Positions 20,524 through 29,925 of a stretch of DNA of 64,000 nucleotides are shown one piece after another. Both the position numbers and the translations under genes were made by a program. Where the stretch lies: contig OZ020587.1 of assembly GCA_963971535.1 (NCBI GenBank), forward strand, positions 157,478,488 through 157,542,487, written 5' to 3'. Positions within the stretch are counted from its first letter, which is position 1, and each line of letters starts with the position of its first letter. This DNA comes from Notolepis coatsorum (taxonomy: Eukaryota > Chordata > Actinopteri > Aulopiformes > Paralepididae). The notes under the pieces were generated by a model, which did no database searches, was not told where the DNA came from, and worked only from the letters and a program-made list of their open reading frames with translations.

Positions 20524-23187
20524 TCACCACAGTGCAGTCACCTCAAGTCCTTTGTCCTGCTCCTAGGAGGATTTCACACATTTATGAATTTGCTAGGAGC
20601 AATTGGTACACTGATGGACGGTACAGGACTTAAGGACATTCTATGGGTAGTCTATGGGGAGAACTCAGTAGCCCATATGATGACAGGCAAATCAGTTCAG
20701 AGAGAATTCCGTGGCCATCTTCTGGTTGACAAATGTCTTAACCGCATTATAATATCAGAAATGGTAGATGATAGTCATGAATTTGCAGCAATGGTTGAAC
20801 AGTCTGAAGCAATGTATACCTCAATAGTTAAGGGTGAAATGTCATTGGAAACAGTGTTCACATCAGAGACCCTCATTACAATAAATGAAGAGCTGGGAAA
20901 AAGGAAGATGGAACTGTGTGCTAGATCCAAAACTAGTCAGTTGTGGCTAAATTACCAACACATGTTAGAAGTTGCTAGGTCACTGATAACAGCAGATCGC
21001 ACAGGTTCCTGGCTTTTGCACCTACGCGCTGTTTCTGAATGCATGCCGATATTCGCTGCGGCTGGGCATTACAATTACTTGAAATCGGCACACTTTTATG
21101 TCCAAGAGATGAGTCAGCTTCACATCAACCACCCAGATGTCTTCAGACAATTTGAAAAGGGTTTTCATGTTATCCGTCGCAGCAGCCAATCATGGGCAGG
21201 CCTCAGCTCAGATCTTGTAATCGAAACAACATTGATGAGGTCATTGAAGACTACAGGAGGGATGACACATGGAAGTGGAATGACCGACAATCAGAGATCC
21301 CTTTGGACAATGTCAAAGGGCATAACATCAGAGTATAACACCGCAATGCAGGAGTTCTCAAACCAGACATACACAACATCAGAACAGCACAAGGATTCAA
21401 CAGAGGCAAGGATGAAAAGGGATGCTGCTGACCTGGAGAAGATCACTTCAAAACTTGCTATATGTTCACCTTTCTCTCCAGACTCTTCTTTAAGGAATGT
21501 TGTTACAGGTGTTGTCGCTGAGGATGGAGTGAACGTGCATGATTATGACTCTGTTGGACGCAACATCATGCACAAAATGATTGGACAGCCGGCATTCACA
21601 TTTTCATTTAGTAGAAAGGATAAAGCCATAACCCTTGGACAAAAATCATTTATCAAGGTTGCTCCTGATCGAATCATTGATTCTGCACTTCTTTTTCAAT
21701 GTTTCCTTATTGTCTCCCAAACTGGAGAGCTGTCATTGGAGGAGGTTATGCGTTACGAACTCAGTCCTTTCCCTCCTGCCCTCTTTGAAGCCGGAAACGT
21801 CTTCCGCAAAGCTGATAAACCACAACTAGCGCACGCGATCTGTGATCATGCAAGTGATGCAATCCTAGATTCTGTACCAGAAACGGAGCATTATGTTCTT
21901 GATGGTGGTTCACTCCTTCACCGAATACAATGGAAGCACGGACAAAGCTATGGTAAAATTGCACAGTCATATGCAGACTTCACCATCCAACATTATGGCT
22001 CAGCTACAACCATTGTGTTTGATGGCTATGAGGATGGGCCATCCATTAAAGACAACACACATCAAAGAAGAGGAAACAATATTCATCCCATTGTCAACTT
22101 CACTGCTGAGACAGAGTTCTCAGGTAAGAAGGAGGAGTTCCTGTCAAGAGATCTGAATAAACAGAAACTGATCCACATGATAAGTGATGAACTGAAAGAA
22201 CGGGATTGCACTGTGGTCAATTCACTTGGAAATGCTGATGTAGACATAGTAAGGGCCGCAGTGGGATCATCTCTTCTTCACACCACGACGCTGATTGGAG
22301 AAGATACTGATCTCCTCGTCTTACTTCTTTACTATGCACAGAGAGATAGCAAGGGCCTTTATTTCAGATCAGACAAGTCGAAAGCTGATGGCAGTTTTAA
22401 AGTGTACGCCATAAACCATTTGAAAGAAGTACTCGGACAGGATGTGTGTTCTCAGTTGCTGTTCATCCATGCTGTGACTGGCTGTGACACAACTTCCCGG
22501 ATCTTCGGAGTTGGCAAAAAGACAGCATTCCAAAAACTTGTAAAAGGGGATCCTGTCCTTCAGGCTTGTGCCAATGCATTCACTGTACCAAACCAGACAA
22601 CAGATGTGATCGATGACCTTGGGTGCCAAGCAATGGCTGTCTTTTTTGGTGGAAAGTGCACAGATTCGCTTGCAAAAATGAGATATAACATTTTCAGCAA
22701 GAAGGTTGTCTCAGCTTCATCAACGGTAACGCCTGAACGTCTACCACCAACTGAATCTGCTACCAAATTCCACTGTCGTAGAGCATACTACCAGGTCATG
22801 GTCTGGATGGGAACAGATGATGGTATAGATGCTCTAGACTGGGGCTGGAACCTGCAGGACAATAGATTTGTCCCACTCATGTCAACAATGAATGCTGCTC
22901 CAGACAGTCTCTTGAAGGTCATTCATTGTAACTGTACCACTGCCTGCAAGACACTTCGCTGCTCATGCAGAAAATATGGACTACCTTGTACTACTGTCTG
23001 TGGACCATGTCAACTTCATGAATGTGACAATCCACATACAGATGAAGCTTTTAGTATTCATGGGCGCTTTGCCGCGACGCGCGCACGGTTATATCACGTC
23101 GTTTTAATTAATTGGGAACCCAGGCTGCTGTTCTGTTTTATGCCGCCAGGAGGCGCAAAGTCGCCCGGCCCGGCGGCGGTCTATTGA
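20524..23187 (+). CDS. PIN/CXC protein, C-terminal part with nuclease-like and CXC domains
   Basis: There are 887 open codons continuing the frame that stops at 19093. LLGGFHTFMNLLGAIG lies at about 20560. A PIN/FEN-like nuclease domain spans roughly 21885-22545: YVLDGGSLLHR (first acidic residue), IVFDGYEDGPS (second), LIGEDTDLLVLL (acidic pair), VTGCDTTS and GVGKKTAFQKL, the last like the helix-hairpin segment of XPG/FEN and asteroid-type proteins. At 22926-23025 follows a cysteine cluster, C-x-C-x3-C-x4-C-x-C-x6-C-x3-C-x2-C-x4-C, resembling a tesmin/TSO1-type CXC zinc domain. The last ~45 codons are GC-rich and unlike the rest, so the native stop may have been lost. Predicted activity is nucleic-acid cleavage; the target is unknown. 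Flanking inverted repeats suggest a transposon gene. Confidence 0.8.
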   Translation, partial: SPQCSHLKSFVLLLGGFHTFMNLLGAIGTLMDGTGLKDILWVVYGENSVAHMMTGKSVQREFRGHLLVDKCLNRIIISEMVDDSHEFAAMVEQSEAMYTSIVKGEMSLETVFTSETLITINEELGKRKMELCARSKTSQLWLNYQHMLEVARSLITADRTGSWLLHLRAVSECMPIFAAAGHYNYLKSAHFYVQEMSQLHINHPDVFRQFEKGFHVIRRSSQSWAGLSSDLVIETTLMRSLKTTGGMTHGSGMTDNQRSLWTMSKGITSEYNTAMQEFSNQTYTTSEQHKDSTEARMKRDAADLEKITSKLAICSPFSPDSSLRNVVTGVVAEDGVNVHDYDSVGRNIMHKMIGQPAFTFSFSRKDKAITLGQKSFIKVAPDRIIDSALLFQCFLIVSQTGELSLEEVMRYELSPFPPALFEAGNVFRKADKPQLAHAICDHASDAILDSVPETEHYVLDGGSLLHRIQWKHGQSYGKIAQSYADFTIQHYGSATTIVFDGYEDGPSIKDNTHQRRGNNIHPIVNFTAETEFSGKKEEFLSRDLNKQKLIHMISDELKERDCTVVNSLGNADVDIVRAAVGSSLLHTTTLIGEDTDLLVLLLYYAQRDSKGLYFRSDKSKADGSFKVYAINHLKEVLGQDVCSQLLFIHAVTGCDTTSRIFGVGKKTAFQKLVKGDPVLQACANAFTVPNQTTDVIDDLGCQAMAVFFGGKCTDSLAKMRYNIFSKKVVSASSTVTPERLPPTESATKFHCRRAYYQVMVWMGTDDGIDALDWGWNLQDNRFVPLMSTMNAAPDSLLKVIHCNCTTACKTLRCSCRKYGLPCTTVCGPCQLHECDNPHTDEAFSIHGRFAATRARLYHVVLINWEPRLLFCFMPPGGAKSPGPAAVY

Positions 23188-23189
23188 TT

Positions 23190-23665
23190 ATTGACTTCCT
23201 CATTCAACACTGTGCCTTTGTGTCAATAACACGAGCCACTGTCAACGTTGGGACGGCGCGAGACAGAGAGACTTTATTGTGAATTTAAAATATGCTGGTA
23301 AAGTGGGGAGGGAGATTGTTCATTCAAGTAAGCTATAATATATTATGAAATTCGTATTATGAAACAGGAAACACCTCGACCATTGTCTTCAACTTATCTC
23401 ACTACGATTCAACCTATTGCGTGGCACAACAGAGAGACGTTGTAGTATCCGCGTCTGTGATTTGCCTAAACGTTATTATTTTGGTAACGTTTTATTTCTG
23501 ACTACAGTACAGTATGTATTACTATCTATTACTACCTACTATGGGCCAGCCGTGTATAGGTGTAACAGAGTTATAATAGTTCAATGGTTGTGATGGCGGA
23601 GTTACAGTAGCGACGCGTCAGGTTCCTTTGCATATCGTTTTATTTACTACTACCTACTATGCTGC
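23190..23665. other. Unassigned, possible 3' part of PIN/CXC element
   Basis: No coding potential and no recognised repeat. It may be the 3' flank of the PIN/CXC gene before LINE insertions begin. Confidence 0.4.
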
Positions 23666-23667
23666 TA

Positions 23668-23880
23668 TGTCTACTATCTACTACTACTTTGTATCACAAA
23701 CAGTACTGTATTTGCAAAACTGATATGTCATAAATGTATAGATGTACAGTAGCAGTACTGTCTACCTGTAAGTCATGTATGTCATTATGAATTGAAAATG
23801 GGGGACCCTGATGTAAAAAAGACGAAAGTAAAAATAAAACGTTCAAACTGTTCCAACTTGTGTATTGTTTTCATAAGATT
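23668..23880 (+). mobile_element. LINE 3' tail, variant end
   Basis: It shares GAATTGAAAATGGGGGACCC and the upstream CAGTACTGTCTACCTG block with the common tail. After ACGAAAGT it switches to AAAAATAAAACGTTCAAAC instead of the (AATC)n end. The identical variant junction occurs in reverse at 26600-26645. Confidence 0.75.
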
Positions 23881-23965
23881 GTACTCTTGTATTTTGCACT
23901 GTACAGTATGTCACAGGTGAGCTTGCTAGCCATTTGATTGTTAACGTGATATAAAAAAAAAATCA

Positions 23966-24463
23966 ATACTTTGATTGAAAAGTTTATTAACAGATTGCAG
24001 AATGGGTACAGTACAGTACAGCTCAATACATACAATTGTTAAGGGGATGCAGACCAGAGAAAGACTTTCGTCTTGTTTACATCAGGGTCCCCCATTTTCA
24101 ATTCATCATAACATATATGACATACATGACATACAGATAGACAGTACTGCTACATCTATACATTTATGACATATCAGATTTGCAAATACAGTACTGTTTG
24201 TGATACAAAAGTGTCCAGAAAAAGAGTGTATATACATTTGGCGTAGAAACTGTACATTAGAGGAGGTTGGGTGGGTGGGGTGGGGTTGGGTGGGTTGGGT
24301 GAGGGCTGTACATTGGAGGTGGGGGGGGGGGGGGGGGGTGATCATATGGGTGATCATACAGAAAGCATCCTTGAAGCTGTCATTACAAACAAAGTTTTAG
24401 TTTTGAATCACTTCTCTTGTAACACAACTCCTGGTCTACAGTTCTCCTGGTACAGTGTGTAAA
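23966..24463 (-). mobile_element. LINE 3' UTR and tail, reverse orientation
   Basis: This is the reverse complement of the common LINE tail plus its 3' UTR (TGTACAGTTTCTACGCC). It matches 26973-27405 as an almost perfect inverted copy, including a G run at 24321-24338 and the block ending AGTTCTCCTGGTACAGTGTG. Confidence 0.85.
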
Positions 24464-24505
24464 CCCATCTTAGGTCCCGTCATCTATTAACAGTCTATAC
24501 TGTAG

Positions 24506-24790
24506 TTGAGGGGAACCTGTGTCAGAACAAAAACAAAATTACAAACATCTCAAAACAATCTGGTCAGACTACTGCTTGACCTTACTCCTAGAACCCACCT
24601 CACCCCTGCCCACTTTGACAACCTAGGATGGCTTAGAGTAGACACAACTTGCAATGGGCCTGGTCTACAAGATACACTACACGACCAAAGTACCCATGTA
24701 CATGTCAAAATACTTCCCACTTTCAAAAACACTCTCAAAAAACACCTACGGGAGACTGCAATTCTAAACTGGCCCCTGTAAATGTCCTAA
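24506..24790 (+). pseudogene. LINE RT C-terminus fragment
   Basis: The forward-strand reading contains TKLQTSQNNLVRLLLDLTP, RTHLTPAHFDNLGWLRVD and FKNTLKKHLRETAILNWPL, which are C-terminal RT segments of the window's main LINE family, with an internal deletion between them. The same deletion product appears reversed at 26800-26972. Confidence 0.8.
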
Positions 24791-24828
24791 CACAACCCCC
24801 CCCCAATGTACAGTAAATTACCAAGTAT

Positions 24829-25075
24829 AATAATAATAATAATAACTTCGTTTTATATAGCGCCTTTCAGAGGACCCAAGGTCGCTTTACATAGGGGGGG
24901 GGGGGGGGGGGGGGGGGATGACAAATTAACAAACATAGTGGACAGACACAACATATACATATAAAGTGAGAAAGTTAGGGGTTGAAGGCCAAGTTGAAGA
25001 GGTGGGTTTTGAGCAGTTTTTTAAATTAGTCCAGAGTTGGGGCGGTGCGGAGTTCTGCTGGGAGGGAGTCAATAT
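24829..25075 (-). mobile_element. LINE 3' end with (AAT)n, reverse orientation
   Basis: An AAT repeat is followed by TTCGTTTTATATAGCGCCTTT. In reverse this is the familiar fish LINE end (GGCGCTATATAAAACGAA then ATT repeats). A G run occupies 24894-24917. Confidence 0.65.
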
Positions 25076-25077
25076 TC

Positions 25078-25447
25078 CAATGTACAGTTTTGCTTGTTCA
25101 GTTGTACAGTTTCCCCCATCTACTCTTCCTACCCAACCTCCCCCCCAACATCCTCCAATGTACAGTTTCTATGTCAAATGTATATACTCTCTTTTCTGGA
25201 CTCTTTTCGTATCACAAACAGTACTGTATTTGCAAATCTGGTATGTCATAGATGTAGCAGTACTGTCTATCTGTATGTCATGTATGTCATATATGTTATG
25301 ATGAATTGAAAATGGGGGACCCTGATGTAAACAAGACGAAAGTCTTTCTCTGGTCTGCATCCCCTTAACAATTGTATGTATTGAGCTGTACTGTACTGTA
25401 CCCATTCTGCAATCTGTTAATAAAATGTTCAATCAATCAATCAATCT
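25078..25447 (+). mobile_element. LINE 3' UTR and tail ending in (AATC)n
   Basis: A well-preserved copy of the 3' UTR (CCAATGTACAG blocks), the conserved tail and a short AATC end at 25430-25447. Confidence 0.9.
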
Positions 25448-25741
25448 CCCCGTACTGTGGTTTCTTCTCAACCTTGGGGGGAATGGAAATGCCCCAACAA
25501 TTAGCATTTCAATGGTGTGTTTGTGTGTGTGTGTTTGTGTGTGTGGGGGCCGCATTCCATGTCACACCTACAGTACATACACAGTATAGTCACTCTACTA
25601 CCCCCACCCCACTACCTCCACTCTACACTCTACTACCCCCCCCCGATGGAGGGAGAGACGAGACAGACTGAATGAAAACTTGTTTTCAAGTTTAATGTAC
25701 ATTAAGTTGTAAAGCACTTTGGATAAAAGCTCTATATAAAT

Positions 25742-25990
25742 GCTGTACTCTGTCGTCTACTCTAAGCCATCCTAGGTTGTCAAAGTGGGCAGGGGTGAGG
25801 TGGGTTCTAGGGGTAAGGTCAAGTAGAAGTTTGACCAGTTTGTTTTGTGATGTTTGTAATCTTGTTTTTAGCACCTTTGAGGTGCTTTGGTACCATGAGG
25901 TGCAAGCATAGTCGTAGTACCCTTGAATGAGTGCTCCTGCCAGAGTCTTCAGGGTATTCTTGTTTACCAGAGAGGAGATCCGGTACAAGA
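25742..25990 (-). pseudogene. LINE RT C-terminus fragment, reverse
   Basis: The minus-strand translation reads RISSLVNKNTLKTLAGALI, then GYYDYACTSWYQSTSK, LKTRLQTSQNKLVKLLLDL and HFDNLGWLRVDDRVQ. It is collinear with the longer copy at 53940-54430. The clade looks CR1/L2/Jockey-like but I cannot fix it by eye. Confidence 0.8.
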
Positions 25991-26269
25991 ATCTAGTTCA
26001 TTGGTTGACTTTTTGTATTACCTTGGATGCCATTTTGTCACAGGAAAGACGACAAGCACAACACCAGCCTCTGCCACAGCGAGTTATGTTATGTAAATGA
26101 GAGATTATATTGTTGTTAATGCTGCTATTTATGCAATTTTTATTGGTGTGTTTTGTTATTGTTATTAAACACAACGTTACATACAAAACTGTCTCTTCTG
26201 TTATTCAAGTGTTCTGATGGGAATGGTGTATTGTACCACACATAAAAATAGGGAAACAATGTCCAGGCA

Positions 26270-26350
26270 CGCACTCCAGGTTTTTCCAAATTTATTGGCA
26301 GCCTGAAATCATATCATGACGTTTCGGTGTGAAACGTTTGACCAATTACT
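26270..26350 (-). repeat. Penelope-like or hammerhead-like end fragment
   Basis: The reverse complement contains CACCGAAACGTCATGATATG followed by AATAAATTTGGAAAAACC, the order seen in a common vertebrate repeat end (GAAACG, then an AATAAA-like element). A second, related sequence is at 34345-34470. The assignment to Penelope-type elements rests on memory of this pattern. Confidence 0.4.
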
Positions 26351-26599
26351 TGACAAATGACCTGTCGACCAAGATGGCCACAAGAACAAGAAAATACAAT
26401 AAAATGTAATATAACAAGCTGTACGAATTGTATATAAAGAAACAAGAGGAATTAAAATACAATTATATAGGATATAGTGTGTTTTGTCTCAAGTGCCATG
26501 CTTTCTCAAAATCCTGCAAAACTGAAGATGTCCTCCACAAAAAAACAACTCAACATTGTAATTGTGCAAAATACAACAAGTAAATACCCTAGAAGCAGT

Positions 26600-26972
26600 G
26601 GATACACAAGTTGGAACAGTTTGAACGTTTTATTTTTACTTTCGTCTTGTTTACATCAGGGTCCCCCATTTTCAATTCATAATGACATACATGACATACA
26701 GGTAGACAGTACTGCTACTGTACATCTATACATTTATGACATAGAAACTGTACATTGGAGGAGGTTGGGTAGGAGGAGTGGGTGGGGGACACTGTACAAC
26801 TGAACAAGCATTTACAGGGGCCAGTTTAGAATTGCAGTCTCCCGTAGGTGTTTTTTGAGAGTGTTTTTGAAAGTGGGAAGTATTTTGACATGTACATGGG
26901 TACTTTGGTCGTGTAGTGTATCTTGTAGACCAGGCCCATTGCAAGTTGTGTCTACTCTAAGCCATCCTAGGT
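26600..26972 (-). mobile_element. LINE 3' part, reverse, variant end
   Basis: In reverse orientation this runs from RT C-terminal sequence (LKKHLRETAILNWPL) through a short 3' UTR to the variant tail that switches to AAAAATAAAACGTTCAAAC. Together with 26973-27405 it makes a head-to-head LINE pair, and the pair is mirrored at 23668-24790. Confidence 0.8.
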
Positions 26973-27405
26973 TTACACACTGTACCAGGAGAACTGTAGA
27001 CCAGGAGTTGTGTTACAAGAGAAGTGATTCAAAACTAAAACTTTGTTTGTAATGACAGCTTCAAGGATGCTTTCTGTATGATCACCCGTATGATCACCCC
27101 CCCCCCCCCACCTCCAATGTACAGCCCTCACCCAACCCACCCAACCCCACCCACCCAACCTCCTCCAATGTACAGTTTCTACGCCAAATGTATATACACT
27201 CTTTTTCTGGACACTTTTGTATCACAAACAGTACTGTATTTGCAAATCTGATATGTCATAAATGTATAGATGTAGCAGTACTGTCTATCTGTATGTCATG
27301 TATGTCATATATGTTATGATGAATTGAAAATGGGGGACCCTGATGTAAACAAGACGAAAGTCTTTCTCTGGTCTGCATCCCCTTAACAATTGTATGTATT
27401 GAGCT
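26973..27405 (+). mobile_element. LINE 3' part, split by LTR element
   Basis: The forward LINE 3' UTR and tail run to TGTATGTATTGAGCT at 27405 and resume at 37770 (AGCTGTACTGTACTGTACCC), ending in AATC repeats near 37832. The LTR element 27406-37769 sits in this break with AGCT duplicated on both sides. Confidence 0.95.
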
Positions 27406-27911
27406 TGTAATGGGAATTATTAAAGGACAAACGATGAGCCGTTTACATTAATCATTCTGAGTCATTATTTATAATAATAAGAAGGTTTATTCAATAAAGA
27501 AAGTTCATGACAGCGTGGCCACGCTGCCAGACCAGTCACCCTTCCAGAGGCAGACATGTTAACCCACTAGCGTCTGACAGGGGACTGACCCAGAGGCTTG
27601 GTCAGACATACAATTGAATACATGAAATGACGTAGAAGAAAACAAAATGGCTGGTTAGAGAAATTAATAATACGACTATGTTATGGCTAAGCCTGGAAGG
27701 AAAACAGCTCCATCTTACAGTTCCCATGACCTTGGGTTATGGCTCTATGGCTGGGAGAAACAGCAACTTCGTTATGACTGAGAGAATATCAGAGTAATCT
27801 TAAAGAGACATACACACATTAACCAGTAAATCTGGTCGGACTGAAACTCAAGCTGTATGACATGATAAAATAACAGAGACTCATAATGACATGATAATAT
27901 ATTCCATGACA
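27406..27911 (-). repeat. 3' LTR of the minus-strand LTR element
   Basis: 506 bp, beginning TGTAATGGG and ending CCATGACA on the plus strand. Read in reverse it contains TTGAATAAACC near 27480-27490, a suitable poly(A) signal, late in the LTR as expected for this orientation. Confidence 0.95.
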
Positions 27912-27926
27912 GTTCCCTCCTCTTGA
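27912..27926 (-). other. Polypurine tract
   Basis: On the minus strand TCAAGAGGAGGGAAC lies directly against the LTR start TGTCATGG. A purine run in this position primes plus-strand DNA synthesis in LTR retroelements. Confidence 0.75.
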
Positions 27927-29925
27927 TAATTATTAATCACAATCATTATCATTTCATAAAGACAACAAAAAATATTATCATTCAAACACAGATTATAATA
28001 ACCCAGCAAAAACTATTTTTATTATCTAAAAAACAGTCACTAGAGGGAGAACGAAATCCACACATCAATGAATGATGACGGATGACAGGTAAACAGGTTG
28101 TCTCCAGCAAAACCCCTGTCTCGATGGTCGGGATTTCACAACACAGTGTCCCGGCTCTGGGCGCTCAAGGCCATACTTCACCCACCACCAAGCTGAAAAA
28201 TTGAAATCACAAAAGAAAAAACAGGGCAGTACCTTGCAAGATAGACTGTGCTCACGAAATATAACACTGGGTGCATTACTAGAAAACAAAAAACATTCTC
28301 ACAAAACTCATAGCGAAAACAGAATACACGTGACTGCATTCTCACAGAGGCCGGGAGATAGCCAAAACAAAACAAAACTACAATTTGCAAACAAACATCT
28401 CCATTCTTTAACAAAGTTCAGTACATCGTTACTTAATATTTCCGAGATAATGTAATGTGATGTGGGTCAGACTTGCCTCTTAATCAGTTGTTGAATCTCA
28501 GGCAGGTCCCCCCTCTCCTCGCACCAAACACCCCCGGGCCGACCCAGTCCGATGGTTCCCTCGTCGTTGCCGATGGTCTGTTTTCTCACACTGCTCCTGG
28601 TTCGTTTTCACAACTGAAAACAGGCTAACTGTCTTATCCTCCGACGTTAAAAGCTTGTTGATGAATCGCAGTTAGGATTGAACTGTCTCTTAGTTCTTTA
28701 TCTTCGACCAATGATTCGGCCAGTGATGGCCCAGCTGTGGTCAGCTGTTGGGCAGTGTCTGATGTAGCTCATAGGTGCGTTGTCATGTCCAGCTGCAGGC
28801 CAGAGCAGGCTGGCATATACCTCTCCGGGCACAGCTTCCTCTCACTGGGCAGTAGTAGGGCCGGCGGGCATTGGTTTGGCACAGAGATGGAGGACCCCCC
28901 CCGAGAAACTACAAAGGAGAGGGGTGTACGTGGGAGAGAAGAGACAAAAGAGAGATATGAGTGGCTGGCTGTAATCTCCCCCTCTTTCCTCTTTCTCTTT
29001 CTCAGCCACGCTTAAAAAATATTTGCCCGTTACCACACATTATAGACAGTTACACACTAAAACGGTAGAAAGGGTCCTCTCCAGGCTTGAAGTTAGGACA
29101 TTCTATAGTACCTCATCTCAGCTCCAACGAGCAGGGCAGATTCCCTAAGTCATGACAACAAAAACAACGTCTCTAAGAGTCTCGTCTGCAAACAGGCCAT
29201 AATGATCTCTGCAGGTCACATGAAATTAGATGATCGCCGTCGCTAGCAGCTACTAAACATGCAAGTACTGAACAGGTAAATTCTCCAAGATTAAAGAGAG
29301 AGAAAGAAAATAAAAATTAAAAAAAGAAAAACTGTATTCTGAAGCTAGACGAAGATCATTCAATCACACTGTAAGACTGAACTGAACTTAAAGAGGAGAC
29401 ACTGCAGGTGAACTAATATATATATATATATATACCACAATGAAACTTCCCCAGTTGACTACTCACATTAAGACAATACCTTTTTTTTTTTTTATCACAA
29501 TTGCATGTTCAAATATGCACATAAGGCCTAATCTACTTAAATATGCACTAATTTGCATATAATTCCAGGACAGAAATCTGAACCCTTTTTCAAAAGTATA
29601 GCTCCATTTTGTCGACATATTAGAGCCAAAGGGGATTTTGGATATCTCTTTTTATCACTCCATAAATCAGAATACACTCCATTCAGTCATTGTTATGGCA
29701 AAATTCCATACTATGCCAAATCAGATATGAATAGAACTGGACAAACCAAACAAACAAAAAATAAAAGACAAAAAATAAAAACCCACTCTCGCTGGCAGTG
29801 TGCTAAACATTCTGCCTCTGAACCACTCCTTCTATCGCCCTTTGCTAAGGCAAACACATTTCGATCACCGTGTGTATTGAGCCCTACTGTACTTGTACTG
29901 CATAATGACAATACATTATATTAGA
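27927..29925. other. Non-coding interior of LTR element
   Basis: No recognised frame on either strand. There is a short (TA)n at 29410-29435 and a T run at 29481-29493. Confidence 0.5.

Noticed and set aside
27406-27911. Segmental duplication instead of LTRs
   Set aside because: The two copies have TG...CA ends, abut a PPT and a PBS-like site, and are flanked by a 4-bp target duplication in a split LINE tail.
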